A DNA stretch of 64,000 nt from Xylogone sp. PMI_703 (taxonomy: Eukaryota; Ascomycota; Leotiomycetes), in NCBI GenBank assembly GCA_021399445.1, contig JAJTUQ010000005.1, positions 2,852,001-2,916,000 on the forward strand, read 5' to 3'. Positions 62,658-64,000 of this stretch are shown piece by piece (position 1 is the stretch's first letter; the number at the start of each line of letters is the position of its first letter). The notes under the pieces were generated by a model. The model did not search any database. It was not told the origin of the DNA and worked only from the letters and a program-made list of their open reading frames with translations. The position numbers and the translations under genes are program-made.

Positions 62658-64000
62658 TTAGCGAATATAGATAGGTAATCTATTGTTCATAAACTCGCTC
62701 CGCTCAATCATCTTGTCCTCGGGGTTAAAATCATGCAGAAACAACCAGGACCACATTCTGAACATTAACACTAACCAGATAGCACCCCTTTCTTCTATGA
62801 CTTTTGAAAAGGGCCTGGATCCGCGACTGCCCGTTGCTGGATGTGAAGTCGTTGAATCTGATATTTGTTTATTACTGACTTCTTCTGCTGATCCCTTTAC
62901 AACGGCTGGGTATATGTTGTTGAAGTAGAAGCTTATTAAGATCTTCTCTTTTGGGTTGTCTCGGGTCGCATGAGCAAGCTCTGCATTTAATATTGGTTGT
63001 TGATCAAGTACCGCAGCAAGATGTAAAGTAACAACTTCGCTGAATTCAGGCGTGTCAACCATGTCTCTGAGCCTTTCATCGACCCTCTCGAGAGCCCAAT
63101 GCAGAGAGTCAAGTAGATCAAGAAGTCGAGTATTGTAGATCTGAGCTGCCTGGTCCTTCACAGTCTGTCTCTCATACTCTGGATAATAATACCTGTCTGC
63201 GTTTTCATCTGCAAGATGACTAGCTGCATCAGAGTATGCTTTAATTTTTTGTTCTAAACTTTGTCCATAGGTGAGGACTAGAGTATCTATACGCCCATAT
63301 CGAAACAAATTCTGGAGCTCTGTTACGAGTCTGTGGCTACCAAAATTAGAGTTATCATTTATGCTACCAGCAAATGCCCTTAAACATGCAGCTACGTCCA
63401 GGACGGGGTTCCAGGTGTCCGCGCAAGGGTTCGGAAGTCTTCTAAATTTTGAGCCTGGAATGTGAGCAGATTTTGCCAACATAGCAATAAGTTCAAAAGT
63501 GACTGATTTGTGATGAGTAAAAGAAGCTAAGATTTTTTTTGACCAAAAACTTACTCGGGAACATAAGTGGCTTATTGGTTGTGTTCAATAAAAAGAGTTG
63601 TCGATGCTCATAGCTGAGTTTTGGGAGCAAACGCTTGAGACAATGTTCCAATCGACCTGGGCTAACTTGCAAATTTTCCTTCACCGTATCAAAGAGTGAT
63701 GGCACCTCTCCAAAGCAAAGTCGCTTGAGTTCGTAGCAAGGAATAATTCTGTTTTCCCCGTGACCTGGTTTTGAGAGGCGAGTGAACCTCATCAAAATAC
63801 TACTTCCGCCGAGGCCTGATATATATTCGCCTTTTACCATATAGCCATTACCTTCAGCGTTCAGGGATGGTTTGTTAACGTCAAACTCTTTCCAGACCAG
63901 ACCCAACATTGACATTATCTCTACCAGATGACAAATATTTGTTGTTGCATAGGGTTCCCGGATATTAGGAGGCATATGATCCCAACAACGTCTAAACCTC
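62658..64000 (-). CDS. Modin-like protein, 3' part only
   Basis: Partial gene running off the right edge. Visible exons: (64000)-63555 and 63502-62658, with a 52-base intron. The open frame continues upstream of the apparent ATG at 63975 (residues RFRRCWDH precede it without a stop), so 63975 is not the true start. Recognisable modin-family stretches are the CWDHMPPNIREPYATTNI block, EGNGYMVKGEYISGLG, NRIIPCYELKRLCFGEVPSLF, FPITFELIAMLAKSAHI across the intron, and KFRRLPNPCADTW. Modin proteins are fungal proteins that have been tied to cell-death and incompatibility modifiers; the mechanism is not known. No membrane segment appears in the visible 430 residues. It is convergent with the GH172 gene and not part of the sugar cluster. 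Confidence 0.75.

Noticed and set aside
1..64000. tRNA, rRNA, CRISPR array or bacterial-type operon
   Set aside because: No cloverleaf-like or array-like pattern was recognised by eye; the gene structures are eukaryotic. A dedicated tRNA scan was not possible.

Overview
The window looks like a chromosomal accessory region of a filamentous ascomycete (Pezizomycotina). Genes carry many 46-150 base GT-AG introns, and families typical of moulds are present: Zn2Cys6 regulators, a HET-domain gene, modin-like and DUF7580-like genes, a tannase, a P450 and MFS permeases. I rebuilt exon structures by hand from splice signals and frame continuity. I could not run alignments, so every family call rests on motif recognition.

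Layout. 1-8 kb: a divergent pair, a DUF7580/HeLo-like protein and a ten-exon C2H2-type protein. 8.5-13.5 kb: a GH127 beta-L-arabinofuranosidase divergent from a sugar permease. 13.9-17.2 kb: a P450 and a four-TM MARVEL-like protein. 18.0-24.7 kb: the most interesting block, a probable phosphonate-utilisation cluster. It holds a PhnZ/TmpB-type HD-domain oxygenase, a PhnY*/TmpA-type dioxygenase with one in-frame stop, a Git1/phosphate-type permease and a Zn2Cys6 regulator, with three CACGTG (Pho4/NUC-1-type) boxes in the divergent promoter. 26.7-34.5 kb: an alcohol dehydrogenase, an HNH-nuclease pseudogene with a decayed second copy, AT-rich repeats and a DHA1-type exporter. 34.8-40.4 kb: a tannase, a HET-domain gene and a DUF7702-like membrane protein. 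41.4-45.3 kb: a decayed pogo/Fot-type transposon with perfect 90-base inverted repeats, just upstream of a Zn2Cys6 regulator. 46.7-50.5 kb: a frameshifted Pho84-like permease and a FAD/Rieske oxidoreductase. 52.2-53.1 kb: a small F-box-like protein.

53.8-62.3 kb is a second coherent cluster: sugar permease, GH32, Zn2Cys6 regulator and GH172 (DUF2961). Neither glycosidase has a signal peptide, so import of a fructan fragment or difructose anhydride followed by cytosolic cleavage is the likely scheme. The same palindrome (TCGCGGAG, spacer 10-11, CTCCGCGA) lies in both divergent promoters of this cluster and is a strong candidate operator for its own regulator. The right edge holds the 3' part of a modin-like gene.

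Decay is frequent. There are nonsense codons in the dioxygenase and the HNH gene, two frameshifts in the Pho84-like gene, and at least six stops in the transposase. Most of the stops fit C-to-T changes, as repeat-induced point mutation would give.
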